DNA from: Mailhella massiliensis
GTDB lineage: Bacteria; Desulfobacterota; Desulfovibrionia; Desulfovibrionales; Desulfovibrionaceae
DNA length: 64,000 nucleotides
Direction: 5' to 3'
Assembly: GCF_900155525.1 (NCBI RefSeq)
Contig: NZ_LT706951.1
Location: 321,845 to 385,844, forward strand
The position numbers and the translations under genes were made by a program. The stretch's first letter is position 1; each line of letters starts with the position of its first letter. Of this stretch, positions 50,838 to 59,322 are shown one piece after another. The notes beneath the pieces are model-generated. The model was not told the origin of the DNA, did not search any database, and worked only from the letters and a program-made list of their open reading frames with translations.

Positions 50838-51966
50838 GGTCCGCCGCCGGAATCTGCTGATAGATTTCATCCACGGCGGCGAGGATTTCCAGAGGCGGAT
50901 TCCAGCCTATGCGCATGGCTGTCTTCAGATTGATGGCCAGCCCCAGTTCGGGTTCGAAGATCTGGCTTACCTCGCGGGGCTTTTTTCCTGCGATGACGGC
51001 GGCCATGGCCTCGGCTTCAAACATGCCTATGTCGGCAAAGCTTGCCTGGGCAAGACTCATGAGCACGCCGTATTCCACAAGCTGCGGCCCAGCCTGGGCG
51101 AAGGAGGGAATGCCCGCGTCAATGACGGGCGCCATGAGTTCGGGAATTTTTTCCATGGGGGTGGAAGTATAGGTGAGGTAGATGGCGTCCGCTTCCCGGG
51201 AAAGCTCCGTGACGCAGCGCATGAGGTTCTTGAAGGCCTCTTTGGGGTCGGGCAGATCCAGCGGTGCGGAACGGAGCACCAGTTCGATGCCGAGATCCTT
51301 CGCCGTCTGCTCTATTTCGTCCATGGCTGCGGTATTGCGGCCTTCCGGCGTATCCTCAAAAGGCACGCCGAGCTTCTTGAAGTGGAATATTTCATGGAAC
51401 ATGGAGATCTGGCGGCGGAAGCGGCCGGGTTCCAGCTGGGCATGGACGTTGTCCTTGCCGGAATCTTCGGCCGATTTCACGATGCCCGCGTTCACGGCGT
51501 CGGTCACGCTCATGGAGAATACGGGAATGCCCAGGTCTTCGGAACACATGTCGAGTCCGCTCCAGGTTCCCATGGCAATGATCATGTCCACGTCTCTGCG
51601 TTCCCGCACGCGTTCGATGATGGCTTCCCGTATGTTTTTACGGGCAACGGCATCCCATTCTGCGGAATAATGTCCGTCACGCAGGAATGTTATGCGTCCC
51701 CGGGCATGATCGGCCAGCCACAGCCACATGGAACTGGTGGATTCCGTTCCCTCGGGAATGGAAACCTGACCGTTGTCGATGAGACCCAGTTTTTCCAGAC
51801 CTCGCGCCGTCTGGGCAAGCGTCTGCTGATAATTGGAGAAAGGCCCGCCTTCCACATACAGGACGCGCCATACCTTTTCTCCTGCCCGGGCGTGGCCGCT
51901 CCCGGCAAGAAGCAGAAGACAAAGGAGAAGGAGCAGAGAACGGAAGGGACGGAAATGTTCAGGCAT
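50830..51966 (-). CDS. ABC-type substrate-binding protein (PF04392-like)
   Basis: A 378-residue exported protein: signal peptide (FRSLLLLLCLLLLAGSGHARA), then a two-lobed type I periplasmic binding fold (WRVLYVEGGPFSNYQQTLAQ, VDMIIAMGTWSGLDM, ADAIYLTYTSTPMEKIPEL, GVLMSLAQASFADIG). This family usually feeds ABC importers for aromatic or other amino acids, but no ABC permease or ATPase is nearby. It may instead present a ligand to the sensor-MFS protein whose gene it overlaps. ATG at 51966 follows GAGG by six bases. Confidence 0.82.
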   Translation of the reverse strand: MPEHFRPFRSLLLLLCLLLLAGSGHARAGEKVWRVLYVEGGPFSNYQQTLAQTARGLEKLGLIDNGQVSIPEGTESTSSMWLWLADHARGRITFLRDGHYSAEWDAVARKNIREAIIERVRERRDVDMIIAMGTWSGLDMCSEDLGIPVFSMSVTDAVNAGIVKSAEDSGKDNVHAQLEPGRFRRQISMFHEIFHFKKLGVPFEDTPEGRNTAAMDEIEQTAKDLGIELVLRSAPLDLPDPKEAFKNLMRCVTELSREADAIYLTYTSTPMEKIPELMAPVIDAGIPSFAQAGPQLVEYGVLMSLAQASFADIGMFEAEAMAAVIAGKKPREVSQIFEPELGLAINLKTAMRIGWNPPLEILAAVDEIYQQIPAADHD

Positions 51967-52145
51967 GGCAGACCTCGCAGGAGTTGGGAAGAACATACGC
52001 AATATGCCTGCAAAATACAATGTTCGGCCGTGGTGAAATGCCGGAAAACACTGTGGAGGAAGGGGCCCGGAGCTTTTTGACTCATATCCGGGAAGGGGCG
52101 GATCTGCGGAAAAGTGTTCCTTTCCGCGCGGAGCGGCGCTGCCCG

Positions 52146-53378
52146 TCAGTTTCTGTTTTTTTCTGCCCGGGGAGGCGTTTCGGGAGTACATCGCAGGATA
52201 AGGCCTTCGTGCCGGAGACGGGCGAAGATTTCCGCAACGTCGTGTGCTATCCGGCCCTTGTCCGTTCCCGGAAACGCTTCCTGAAGGAGCTGCGCGGCTT
52301 CCGCTTCACTTAAAGGTTGTTCCAGCATGTGCCAGAGTGTTTCTCCCAGCCGGTTCAGTCCGTACATGCGGTCGGAGGCTCCGTCCATCAGAAAGATGTT
52401 GCCGTGTTCCACCCTGATCCGCGTACCGGGGGCCTGCCTGTGGCATGTCCGGGAAAGCCGGGGAGTTTCCCGGGCGTACATGGCCGGGGACGATTCGTGC
52501 GGGCGGGGATGGTGGGGAGCTTCGGGCGCGACGGCATCCGTGGACGGCCGGTTCAGCAGAACGTCGGCCGCTTCGTCGAGACCGGAATAGCGGAACACGA
52601 ACGCGGGAACGTTCCGTATCAGGTGTGCCGCCTGGCCGAGTACGATGTCGGCGGAGCCTCTGCGCATGACATAGTGAGGCAGAAGCTGCATGAGGCCGGA
52701 GTCGTGTGTTACGGGAAGAAGACGGGCGCGCTCCCCGCTGCGGCGCTGCAGTATGATGATGCGGTCGGGGGGCAGGGCCTGTCCGAAGGGGGCGGAAAAG
52801 GCGCAGTCCGCCCGCAGGTACTGATAGCGGTCGTCCCTTATGCCTCTGTTTTTCTGCACGAATGCCGCAAGTCCCGGGGAAGAGGGCAGCGGCAGACGCA
52901 GACGGGGCGGAATGCCGAAGGACCACAGCGTTCCTCCGGGAGCGACGCCGATGAGGTCGTCCCCCAGGCATACCCGGCCTTCAGCCATGAGCCGGGCGAC
53001 AAGTGTGCTTTTCCCGGCATGGTTGTCGCCCAGCAGAAGCAACGTGCCGTTGCCGGAGCGCACGGCGGCAGCGTGCAGACACGTCATCTGCGGATGCGAT
53101 TCGCAGAAGGCGGCGACAAGCTCTATGGCCAGACTGCACAGCGCGCTTGCCATGGAAGGTTCATGACAGGGGCCGGGCATCCACGGCGCGCGTATATCGT
53201 ATCCTCCGGGTTCCCGGCCGAAGGCACGCACATGGATGACGGCATCGCCCTCCGGGAGTCTTGCTTCCTCATGGGGCCAGGCGTGAAAAAAACGCCGTGC
53301 CTGCCCGAGCAGCATGGGACAATGCAGAAAGCGTACGGGGCGTTCCACACCGGTAAAGAGAATATCCGTCATGAGCAT
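52146..53378 (-). CDS. HPr-kinase-like ATPase fused to a PqqD-type domain
   Basis: The 410-residue protein has an HprK-related P-loop domain: Walker A GDNHAGKST, a following acidic pair in VCLGDDLIGV, and preceding CLHAAAV, as in HprK-type serine kinases. After a Pro/His-rich linker, the last 90 residues (RVEHGNIFLMDGASDRMYGLN... FARLRHEGLIL) form a PqqD-like domain, a fold used to bind leader peptides in RiPP pathways. ATG at 53378 (or 53372) follows GGAG; longer in-frame starts look non-coding. It is placed between the repeat protein and the binding-protein gene. Confidence 0.78.
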   Translation of the reverse strand: MLMTDILFTGVERPVRFLHCPMLLGQARRFFHAWPHEEARLPEGDAVIHVRAFGREPGGYDIRAPWMPGPCHEPSMASALCSLAIELVAAFCESHPQMTCLHAAAVRSGNGTLLLLGDNHAGKSTLVARLMAEGRVCLGDDLIGVAPGGTLWSFGIPPRLRLPLPSSPGLAAFVQKNRGIRDDRYQYLRADCAFSAPFGQALPPDRIIILQRRSGERARLLPVTHDSGLMQLLPHYVMRRGSADIVLGQAAHLIRNVPAFVFRYSGLDEAADVLLNRPSTDAVAPEAPHHPRPHESSPAMYARETPRLSRTCHRQAPGTRIRVEHGNIFLMDGASDRMYGLNRLGETLWHMLEQPLSEAEAAQLLQEAFPGTDKGRIAHDVAEIFARLRHEGLILRCTPETPPRAEKNRN

Positions 53379-53704
53379 TCCGTTCTGCTCCGCACGCCCC
53401 CGGAGACGGCACGGACTTTTGGGAAAAGGCATGTTGTTGCCGGCAAGGCCGGTCGCTGTTGCCGAAGGCGGCAGGGGAAACGTTTCCGTATTGCGGGCAC
53501 AAAAAGCCCGGGGCGCCGCCATGAAAGAGCCTTTTCTCCTGCGGCAGGGGCTGCTGCGCCGCTCCGCCGTCTTTTCAGACAAGGCCGCGGCAGGTTTTCA
53601 TGAGGCCGTGCCGGGAAGGCGCGTGCGGAAAAAGGCAGACCCGGAAACATACCGGGCATGGCCATGCCCGGGCGGACACGCCCGGGCTGGCAGGGCATCT
53701 GGTA
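53379..53704. other. Spacer between the repeat-protein gene and the HprK/PqqD gene
   Basis: Frames on both strands are low-complexity and without ribosome binding sites. I see no gene; an upstream extension of the kinase frame through this region is possible but unsupported. Confidence 0.4.
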
Positions 53705-54049
53705 TTACAGCGGATGGCGCGGAGGCGGAGGAACGAGTGCTCTGTCGGGGCGGGAGGGTCTGCTCATCCGCGAGGGACGGCTCGGCCGCGACCTGTTGGG
53801 CCGGGACGGCCGGGAACGGCTGGGGCGGGAACGCCTGCTGGGAGGCGAAGGCCGCCGGGACGGGCGACTCCTGCGGGACGGCCGGGAAGGTCTGCTTCTG
53901 TGCGGAGGTCTGTCGGCGGCGCAGGCTTCATTAATGGAAAAGAGCACGGGAGAAGTGTACACGACGCCTGCCGCGGCGAGGGCGGCCAGAACGCGCCGAC
54001 GCTGCCTTCTGAATCTTTCATGGCGGGAAAGTGAGTTCGGACTTTTCAT
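53705..54049 (-). CDS. Exported Ser-Arg-Pro repeat protein, possible modified-peptide precursor
   Basis: The 114-residue protein has a twin-arginine-like N-terminus (RRQRRRVLAALAAAGVVYT, then SPVLFSINEACA) followed by 60 residues built from SRP and SRR units: ten SRP words, few other residues, and a Pro-rich tail. Signal and repeats are typical of small secreted repeat proteins. It is the first gene of the cassette, ahead of the HprK/PqqD fusion. The opposite strand is also open, but has neither signal nor start site. Modification of the serines is a hypothesis only. Confidence 0.6.
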   Translation of the reverse strand: MKSPNSLSRHERFRRQRRRVLAALAAAGVVYTSPVLFSINEACAADRPPHRSRPSRPSRRSRPSRRPSPPSRRSRPSRSRPSRPNRSRPSRPSRMSRPSRPDRALVPPPPRHPL

Positions 54050-54757
54050 CGCTGTTTCCCATGGCTGAGGTTTTCTGCTTTTCCTTCAGAATATTCCGAA
54101 AAAGTTTCTCCGGTCAAGGCGTCTTCCCTTTCTTTCTCTTGCATTTTCCTGCAGAACTGCGTGCCGGTATTGCTTTGTCGGAGCCGTCATGATGAGGAGG
54201 GAACAGTTTTCGGCCGCGTATCATGCGGAAAGCGGGGAGGGAAGGTCTGCGTTCCGTTTTGCGGACATCGGAAAGGCAGAGGAAGGGAGGCGACCTGTCG
54301 CAGGCACGGTCGTGAAGGAGGGCGTACAGGGGATGGCGCTCCGGCAGGGGGGGTATCCATGCGTGAGCTTCAGCGCAAGGAACGCTGTTTTCCCGTTTTT
54401 AGGGAGAAAGGATACTTCTCCCGGAAGGACGCCGTGCCGGAGGAGCGTGACCGTGCGATGCATCCACCCGGGATGTCGTGCCGGAGCCGTGGAGGAAAGG
54501 AGTCATCCTCCGGGGAGAACATTACCGCCGGGAGAATATGCACACCGGAGAAAAACGGAGACGGAGAATCCTGTATCATGGTGCCCCATCAGACGGGCAG
54601 GGATTGTCCGGGCCTCCGGCCGTAAGGCGGAATGCCGATTTTTCTTCTGTGTTTTTCAGAGGAAGAGAGTCCTGAAGCATGTCCGTCCCGGCACAGGGGC
54701 GTACATGCGGGGAGGGTCGAAAGGAGGAGCGGGGCGTTTGCCCGGAGCAGGAGCGCA
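54050..54757. other. 708-base stretch without a convincing gene
   Basis: Plus-strand frames of 154 and 190 codons overlap here, but both show the Arg/Gly/Pro-rich composition of random frames in GC-rich DNA, and none matches a family. I see no tRNA, terminator or repeat before 54758. Promoters for the minus-strand cassette must lie in its first bases. Confidence 0.45.
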
Positions 54758-54763
54758 TTAACA

Positions 54764-54797
54764 GAAAAAGGGAGTAACGATGATTCGTTACTCCCTT
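54764..54797 (-). terminator. Terminator of tRNA-Thr/tRNA-Pro copy 1
   Basis: AAGGGAGTAACGA/TCGTTACTCCCTT with a four-base loop, followed on the minus strand by TTTTCTG. Confidence 0.85.
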
Positions 54798-54806
54798 GGA
54801 AATTTC

Positions 54807-54883
54807 TGGTCGGGATGACTAGATTTGAACTAGCGACCCCTTGAACCCCATTCAAGTGCGCTCCCAGACTGCGCTACATCCCG
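54807..54883 (-). tRNA. tRNA-Pro (anticodon GGG), copy 1
   Basis: A 77-base cloverleaf: acceptor CGGGATG/CATCCCG, anticodon stem CTTGA/TCAAG with loop ATGGGGT (anticodon GGG), T loop TTCAAAT, encoded ACCA. Confidence 0.95.
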
Positions 54884-54905
54884 ACTCTGGAACCGAAGAA
54901 GGAAA

Positions 54906-54981
<76 letters not shown>

Positions 54982-55003
54982 ATTTCGTCTCTCGGCAGGG
55001 AGG

Positions 55004-55032
55004 AAACTACCTAAACGCACCCCATCCGTCAA
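55004..55032 (-). promoter_or_regulatory. Promoter of tRNA cassette copy 1
   Basis: Minus strand TTGACG (55032-55027), 17-base spacer, TAGTTT (55009-55004). Differs from the copy 2 promoter, as it lies outside the repeat. Confidence 0.6.
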
Positions 55033-55069
55033 GAGATAATGGTCACTTTTTTTAAATTTTTTTGTTTTT

Positions 55070-55744
55070 TTATGGCTTCATCAGCTTGCGGATGAGTGAT
55101 TCTTCGCTCTTTCTCAATAATTCCGAAAGATTATATTGATTATCCCCGTGGGGGAAGACGTCGGAGCCCTTTATGATGAAAGGCCAGAATGCCCGCGGAG
55201 TGATTTCCTCGGCCTTTCGTGCCGCGCTTCCCCGCACCAGCGGGCAGTGGAAACGCAGCGCCATGGCCGCCGTATGCGCGTTGGTCAGTCCATGCTTCGG
55301 ACAGGAGGTGAATTCCAGCGCCACCCCCTTTTCCGCGGCAAAGGCTGCGGCTTCGGCGTCGATGAGGCCGGGGTGGGCGAGAATGTCGGCATCGGCCTCT
55401 ATGGCGGCGAGGTTGGTTCCTTCCTCCACCTGATCGGCAAGACTTTCCCCGTGTACGAGCACGAGTTCCGCTCCGGCCCGTCGAGCCTCCCTTACCGCAG
55501 AGGGGATGAGCGCCGGCGGAACGTGGCGAAGCTCCACCCCCGTGCGGGCCTCCACATTGGCGTAGAGGCTGCACGTCCGCACTTCGCGGGCCAGAGCGGC
55601 CAGACGGGAAAAGTCGCTTTCTCCCCCCGGCAGAATGAGGGCCGCGAAGCGCAGCCCGGCCAGAGAAGCATAACGCAGGGCGGAAGCGGCGCTCAGTCCG
55701 CCCGCCGACCCGTCAGGGGTGAGAATGATATGAAAATCCGTCAT
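55070..55744 (-). CDS. PHP-domain (histidinol-phosphatase-like) protein with altered metal motif
   Basis: The 224-residue protein follows the PHP histidinol-phosphatase-like family over its length (VELRHVPPALIPSAVREAR, LVLVHGESLADQVEEGTN, DADILAHPGLIDAEAA, LEFTSCPKHGLTNAHT). The first motif, usually D-x-H-x-H, reads DFHIILTPDG and so lacks the second His. Other His (VHGES, AHPG, NAH) are kept. It may be catalytically altered. ATG at 55744 has GGAGG seven bases upstream. Confidence 0.75.
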   Translation of the reverse strand: MTDFHIILTPDGSAGGLSAASALRYASLAGLRFAALILPGGESDFSRLAALAREVRTCSLYANVEARTGVELRHVPPALIPSAVREARRAGAELVLVHGESLADQVEEGTNLAAIEADADILAHPGLIDAEAAAFAAEKGVALEFTSCPKHGLTNAHTAAMALRFHCPLVRGSAARKAEEITPRAFWPFIIKGSDVFPHGDNQYNLSELLRKSEESLIRKLMKP

Positions 55745-55819
55745 GTCGTATCCTCCCCGGGCATCATAGAAGGGAAGGGGGAAAAAGGAAAGCCGGGGGC
55801 CGGGCCGGCTCTTTGCTAT

Positions 55820-55848
55820 TTGCGCTTGCTCCGGGAATGATGTATGCT
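55820..55848 (+). promoter_or_regulatory. Candidate promoter of rsfS-gpmI
   Basis: TTGCGC (55820-55825), 17-base spacer, TATGCT (55843-55848), 37 bases before the rsfS start. Confidence 0.5.
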
Positions 55849-55885
55849 TACGCCCCATTCATATCGATCATTACTGAGGGACACC

Positions 55886-56278
55886 ATGACCAAAGAAAAA
55901 AAGTATTCCACGCTTCCCGCTTCTGAAAAGGCTCCCGTCATGCAGCACTGGCTGGCCGAACACAAGGCGCGCGATCTGGCCGTGTTTCAGCTGCCGGAAG
56001 GCAACCCGCTGGCCGATATCGTCATCATCGCTTCCGCTTCTTCCGCCCGCCATGCCCGCAGCCTGGCCGACGGACTTTCGGAAATGTGCAAGCAGGAAAA
56101 GTTCGAAATCCTCCGTACGGAAGGATATCAGGAAGGTCAGTGGGTCCTGGTGGACCTCAACGATGTCATCGTTCACATTTTTCAGGAGCCCGTCCGGGAG
56201 CTTTATCATCTTGAGGCTCTCTGGGCAGGCGCCGAAGCGCTGCCCGCCACAGCAGCGGAAGGAAAGGAGAATCTTTGA
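55886..56278 (+). CDS. rsfS: Ribosomal silencing factor RsfS
   Basis: A 130-residue protein of the RsfS/Iojap family (ARDLAVFQLPEGNPLADIVIIASASSARHARSLAD; GYQEGQWVLVDLNDVIVHIF). It binds uL14 and prevents 30S-50S joining in stationary phase. ATG at 55886 follows GAGGG. Its stop overlaps the gpmI start (TGATG), so both are co-translated. Confidence 0.92.
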   Translation: MTKEKKYSTLPASEKAPVMQHWLAEHKARDLAVFQLPEGNPLADIVIIASASSARHARSLADGLSEMCKQEKFEILRTEGYQEGQWVLVDLNDVIVHIFQEPVRELYHLEALWAGAEALPATAAEGKENL

Positions 56279-57798
56279 TGTCTGTAAAACCGACCCTTTT
56301 TCTTATTCTCGACGGCTACGGCCTTGCGCCTGCCGGTCCGGGAAACGCCGCCAGTCTGGCGCATACCCCCACGCTTGACCGCCTCTTCTCCATGCCCGGC
56401 ATGGGGAGGCTGGACGCTTCCGGCCGACAGGTCGGTCTGCCTTCCGGCTTTATCGGCAACTCCGAAGTGGGGCATCTCAATATCGGCGCGGGCCGCATCG
56501 TCTATCAGGACATGACCCGTATCGACATGGCCATTGAAAACGGGGATCTTTTCAGAAATCCCGTGCTGGTCGACCTGCTGGAAAAGACCCGCGCCCGCGG
56601 CGGCCGCATTCATTTCTGCGGCCTTCTGTCCGACGGCGGCGTGCACAGCCATATCAATCACCTGTTCGCGCTTCTGGAAATGGCTCAGCGCGAGGGCGTG
56701 CCCGCGCTTGTTCACGCCTTCCTCGACGGCCGCGACACGCCTCCTTCTTCCGGTATCGACTATGTCGCCCGCCTGGAACCCGAGCTGGAAAAAACGGGTG
56801 CGAAGCTTGCCGACATGGTGGGCCGCTTCTATGTCATGGACCGCGACAAGCACTGGGAAAGAGTGGAAGAAGCCTGGACCATGCTTGTGCACGGCAAGGG
56901 GGAACGCATCTCCAGCCCCACCGAAGCACTGCGCGCGGCCTATGCCGCAGGAGAAACCGACGAATTTCTGAAGCCCCGCATTCTGCTCGATCCTTCCGAA
57001 TCCGTCATCCGCGACGGCGACGGCGTGTTCTGCTTCAACTTCCGTGCCGACCGCGGCCGCGAGCTGGTGCGCGCCCTGACCGACCCTGATTTCACCGGGT
57101 TCGACCGCGGCGTCATGCCCGATATGGCGGGCGTGGCTTCCATGACCTCCTATGAGTCCACGCTCACCGCGCCGGTGGCCTTCACCAAGGACAATCTGGA
57201 CAAGACCATGGGCGAACTGGTGTCTTCCATGGGCATGAAGCAGCTGCGCATTGCGGAAACGGAAAAGTACGCGCATGTCACCTACTTCTTCAGCGGCGGC
57301 CGCGAGGCTCCGTTTGAGAACGAAGACCGCATTCTTGTGGAATCTCCCCGCGATGTCGCCACCTACGACCTCAAGCCTCAGATGAGCGCCGTGGAAGTGA
57401 CCGACAAGCTTATCGAGGCCTGGAACAGCGGCAGGTACGATTTCGTGGTGTGCAACCTCGCCAACCCCGACATGGTGGGACATACCGGCGTGATCGAGGC
57501 TGCCGTCAAGGCCTGCGAAACCGTGGACGCCTGTGTGGCCCGCATTGAAAAGGCCGTCATGGACAAGGGCGGTATTCTGTGCATCACCGCCGACCACGGC
57601 AACGTGGAGAAGATGATCGATGAGGAAGGACGTCCGCAGACGGCCCATACCCTGAACCAGACGCCCTTCCTCATTGTGGAGGAGGGAAAGGCTCATCCCG
57701 TCGGCAACGGTAAGCTCGGCGACATCATGCCCACCCTCCTTACCCTGTGGGGCGTTCCCGTTCCCGCAGAAATGACCGGCAACAATCTGCTTGCCTGA
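56278..57798 (+). CDS. gpmI: 2,3-bisphosphoglycerate-independent phosphoglycerate mutase
   Basis: A 506-residue Mn-dependent enzyme converting 3- to 2-phosphoglycerate in glycolysis. The catalytic serine is Ser62 in GFIGNSEVGHLNIGAGR; metal ligands appear in LILDGYG, DHGN (ITADHGNVEKM) and NPDMVGHTG. Length is typical. ATG at 56278 with AAGGAG eight bases upstream was preferred to the TTG at 56275. Confidence 0.96.
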   Translation: MSVKPTLFLILDGYGLAPAGPGNAASLAHTPTLDRLFSMPGMGRLDASGRQVGLPSGFIGNSEVGHLNIGAGRIVYQDMTRIDMAIENGDLFRNPVLVDLLEKTRARGGRIHFCGLLSDGGVHSHINHLFALLEMAQREGVPALVHAFLDGRDTPPSSGIDYVARLEPELEKTGAKLADMVGRFYVMDRDKHWERVEEAWTMLVHGKGERISSPTEALRAAYAAGETDEFLKPRILLDPSESVIRDGDGVFCFNFRADRGRELVRALTDPDFTGFDRGVMPDMAGVASMTSYESTLTAPVAFTKDNLDKTMGELVSSMGMKQLRIAETEKYAHVTYFFSGGREAPFENEDRILVESPRDVATYDLKPQMSAVEVTDKLIEAWNSGRYDFVVCNLANPDMVGHTGVIEAAVKACETVDACVARIEKAVMDKGGILCITADHGNVEKMIDEEGRPQTAHTLNQTPFLIVEEGKAHPVGNGKLGDIMPTLLTLWGVPVPAEMTGNNLLA

Positions 57799-57804
57799 GA
57801 ATAC

Positions 57805-57840
57805 GGGCCCCGCAGAGGCGCGGGGCCCTGCGCCTTTTTT
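57805..57840 (+). terminator. Rho-independent terminator of gpmI
   Basis: GGGCCCCGC (57805-57813) pairs with GCGGGGCCC (57820-57828), then TGCGCCTTTTTT. Confidence 0.8.
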
Positions 57841-57863
57841 CTGGAACCTTCATGGAGGATGGA

Positions 57864-58091
57864 ATGATCCATAGCGAACCGGTCAGGCCTGAAAGCATGG
57901 CCATGCTTTTTGTCTACCCCTGCCCGCATTGCGGAAACGAGGTGGTGCTGGTCGCCCCCGTGCAGCCCATGACGGTGACCTGCGGTTCCTGCCGCAATCG
58001 TTTTCCCATCGTTCCGGTGGATGAGCGCACCGTACAGTATGTATATACCATGCTCGGCGACGGAAGGGCCGCGGTCAGTCCCGGCTTCTGA
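57864..58091 (+). CDS. Small zinc-ribbon protein
   Basis: A 75-residue protein with two CxxC pairs (CPHCG and CGSCR) forming a zinc ribbon, as in MJ0042-type or glutaredoxin-like ribbons. ATG at 57864 has GGAGG four bases upstream. Alone between two terminators. Partner unknown. Confidence 0.75.
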   Translation: MIHSEPVRPESMAMLFVYPCPHCGNEVVLVAPVQPMTVTCGSCRNRFPIVPVDERTVQYVYTMLGDGRAAVSPGF

Positions 58092-58110
58092 ACAGGTTCC
58101 CCGGCATACG

Positions 58111-58135
58111 GCCTGCCTTTCGGCAGGCTTTTTTT
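58111..58135 (+). terminator. Rho-independent terminator of the zinc-ribbon gene
   Basis: GCCTGCC-TTTC-GGCAGGC followed by seven T. Confidence 0.88.
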
Positions 58136-58146
58136 ATCGGCAAAAC

Positions 58147-58175
58147 TTGCTATTGTAAGCAATATTGAATAGAAT
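58147..58175 (+). promoter_or_regulatory. Promoter of the YczE-like gene
   Basis: TTGCTA (58147-58152), 17-base spacer, TAGAAT (58170-58175), in an A/T-rich stretch. Confidence 0.6.
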
Positions 58176-58490
58176 ATCATCATATTAATATATGAATGAG
58201 GAAGCGTATTCGATGCTGCCGTGCTGCGGGGCATGATGCCCGACGCACAGGGTGTTGCGCCCTGTGCCTGAGCAATGCCGCATTTCTGCCGGAGGTTCTG
58301 CCCGGACAGGCTTTTTTTCAGGCTTTTTGAAAGGAAAAGCCGGGAAATACGGCGCCGGTCTCCGTTTCCGGCTGCGCTTCCGAATTGTCCGGTCGGCGCT
58401 GTTTTGCGAGGCGGTAGGCACGCATATCTTCCACCTCACGGCGGACATGCGCAGTATGGAGGCCGGAGGAAAACTTCACCGGGGAGATGT
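58176..58490 (+). other. Long structured leader before the YczE-like gene
   Basis: About 310 bases without a gene. It contains GCACAGGG/CCCTGTGC (58245-58252, 58260-58267) and a later imperfect hairpin around 58287-58311 that is followed directly by seven T (58312-58318). This layout fits transcription attenuation or an unknown cis-regulatory RNA. It matches no riboswitch class I know. Confidence 0.35.
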
Positions 58491-59147
58491 ATGAAGACAA
58501 ACATTTCCAGAGAGCGCGTGAAACGCTGGGTCGTTTTTTTTCTCAGCCTGTTCTTCATGGGGAACGGCATCGCTCTTGTCACCAACGCTCAGCTCGGCAC
58601 GACGCCCATTTCCAGCGTGCCGTATGTCATCGCCAGAATTTTCGGCATATCCATGGGAACGGGAACTTTTTGCATCAATGTTCTCATGCTGCTTGCGCAG
58701 ATTCCCCTTCTGGGAAAGACGTTCCGAGCTCGACAGTTTCTCCAGCTTCCGTGCGTGTTCGTCTTCAGCCTGTTCATCGATCTGGGGTTGTGGCTCAGCC
58801 ATGCCTTTATTCCCGAGGCATGGCTCATGCGCATGGCCATGACGCTCACAGGCTGCGTCATCATGGCGTTCGGCATCATGCTGGAAATTGCCAGCAGCAC
58901 CACGGTCATTCCCGGGGAAGGCTTCGTACTGGCGCTGGCCTACAGAACCAGGCTGCCTTTCGGGAACCTCAAGGTCATCAACGACGTCACGCTCGTCTGC
59001 ATCGCCGCGCTGCTCGGATGGCTCTGTCTGAACGGTATAGAGGGCCTGCGGGAAGGCACCGTGGTTACGGCTGTTCTGACGGGGGTGTTCATCCGTTTCT
59101 TCAGTCGTATCTTCCGTATGCGCATAGAACACTGGTTTAAGCGATAA
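58491..59147 (+). CDS. YczE/YitT-like integral membrane protein
   Basis: A 218-residue protein with five to six membrane helices (first VFFLSLFFMGNGIALVTNA, with the family-like GTTPISSVPYVIA loop; then NVLMLLAQIPLLG, LPCVFVFSLFIDLGLWL, and LVCIAALLGWLCL). It belongs to the YczE/YyaS group of small membrane proteins of unknown function. ATG at 58491 follows GGGGAG. A tRNA-Arg gene starts 53 bases later. Confidence 0.75.
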   Translation: MKTNISRERVKRWVVFFLSLFFMGNGIALVTNAQLGTTPISSVPYVIARIFGISMGTGTFCINVLMLLAQIPLLGKTFRARQFLQLPCVFVFSLFIDLGLWLSHAFIPEAWLMRMAMTLTGCVIMAFGIMLEIASSTTVIPGEGFVLALAYRTRLPFGNLKVINDVTLVCIAALLGWLCLNGIEGLREGTVVTAVLTGVFIRFFSRIFRMRIEHWFKR

Positions 59148-59199
59148 CATGAAATTTTTGCTTGACCCCGCGGCCAAGCTTCACTACAACACAAGGAGC

Positions 59200-59276
<77 letters not shown>

Positions 59277-59284
59277 GATATTTC

Positions 59285-59322
59285 AAGGGGTTATGCTGTT
59301 GAAGCATGGCCCCTTCTTTTTT
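59285..59322 (+). terminator. Terminator of tRNA-Arg
   Basis: AAGGGG...CCCCTT with an inner ATGCT/AGCAT stem, followed by CTTTTTT. Confidence 0.82.

Noticed and set aside
53658..54068. Plus-strand Gly/Arg/Leu-rich frame opposite the Ser-Arg-Pro repeat gene
   Set aside because: Both strands are open because of the repeat. The minus frame has a twin-arginine-like signal and fits the cassette; the plus frame has neither.
54189..54761. 190-codon frame between the repeat-protein gene and the tRNA cassette
   Set aside because: Random-like composition and overlap with another equally long frame; ends inside the tRNA repeat.
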